Shown piece after piece: positions 13,142 through 13,151 of a stretch of DNA of 13,151 nucleotides. Below the pieces are notes generated by a model that was not told where the DNA came from, ran no database searches, and worked only from the letters and a program-made list of their open reading frames with translations. The position numbers and the translations under genes were made by a program. The stretch is from CAZGWJ01 sp964529445. GTDB taxonomy: Bacteria; Oederibacteriota; Muellerivitia; Muellerivitales; Muellerivitaceae. Each line of letters opens with the position of its first letter. Position 1 is the stretch's first letter. The stretch lies in assembly GCA_964529445.1 (NCBI GenBank), contig CAZGWJ010000075.1:1-13151 (forward strand), read 5' to 3'.

Positions 13142-13151
13142 ATGCCGAATT
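13142..13151 (+). CDS. Start of the next gene, 3'-truncated, possibly ssb
   Basis: ATG at 13142 follows AGAGGG (13131-13136) by 5 bases and encodes only MPN before the window ends. It lies 30 bases after rpsF. Downstream of rpsF one usually finds ssb or rpsR, and single-strand binding proteins often start M-x-N-, which would fit. ATG 13137 in another frame is closer than expected to the ribosome binding site. Product identity is a guess from synteny. Confidence 0.35.

Overview
The window is high-G+C DNA with densely packed genes, all on the + strand. An outer-membrane beta-barrel, two lipoproteins and Sec signal peptides point to a Gram-negative (diderm) bacterium. Thr/Pro-rich linkers of the TPTFTPT type joining jelly-roll modules are often seen in exported proteins of uncultivated glycan-degrading phyla. 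That taxonomic hint is an impression; nothing here (no rRNA, no diagnostic marker) fixes the lineage. All assignments come from reading motifs by eye, without database searches.

Left part (3-9339): exported beta-mannan-type glycan handling. The end of a beta-sandwich protein gene (3-608) closes with a strong intrinsic terminator. A sigma70-type promoter (699-727), overlapped by a LacI-operator-like inverted repeat, then starts an apparent four-gene operon: a lipoprotein with two duplicated carbohydrate-binding-like modules (771-2057); a 1408-residue protein with five repeated carbohydrate-binding-like modules followed by a C-terminal outer-membrane beta-barrel (2086-6312); a secreted GH5 beta-mannanase-like enzyme preceded by a degenerate second GH5-like domain (6387-8684); and a small single-module lipoprotein (8731-9339). 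The last two intergenic gaps each carry a copy of a CACCACGAAGG-type repeat. Together these look like a glycan capture, cleavage and possibly uptake system without SusC/SusD. The barrel fused to a tandem array of binding-like modules is the most unusual element in the window.

Middle part (9403-12480): central sugar metabolism and a cell-envelope gene. A class II fructose-bisphosphate aldolase has its own promoter and terminator. It is followed by an exported FecR-domain protein and a PfkB-family sugar kinase.

Right part (12485-13151): start of a ribosomal-protein operon. A good promoter and a structured leader with mutually exclusive hairpins precede rpsF (ribosomal protein S6 with a long Pro/Arg-rich tail). 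The last ten bases look like the start of the next gene, possibly ssb.

No tRNA, rRNA, CRISPR array, insertion sequence or replication origin was seen. No stretch above 300 bases lacks a gene. The 161-base gap at 9340-9500 holds only the aldolase promoter, with no convincing terminator for the glycan operon.
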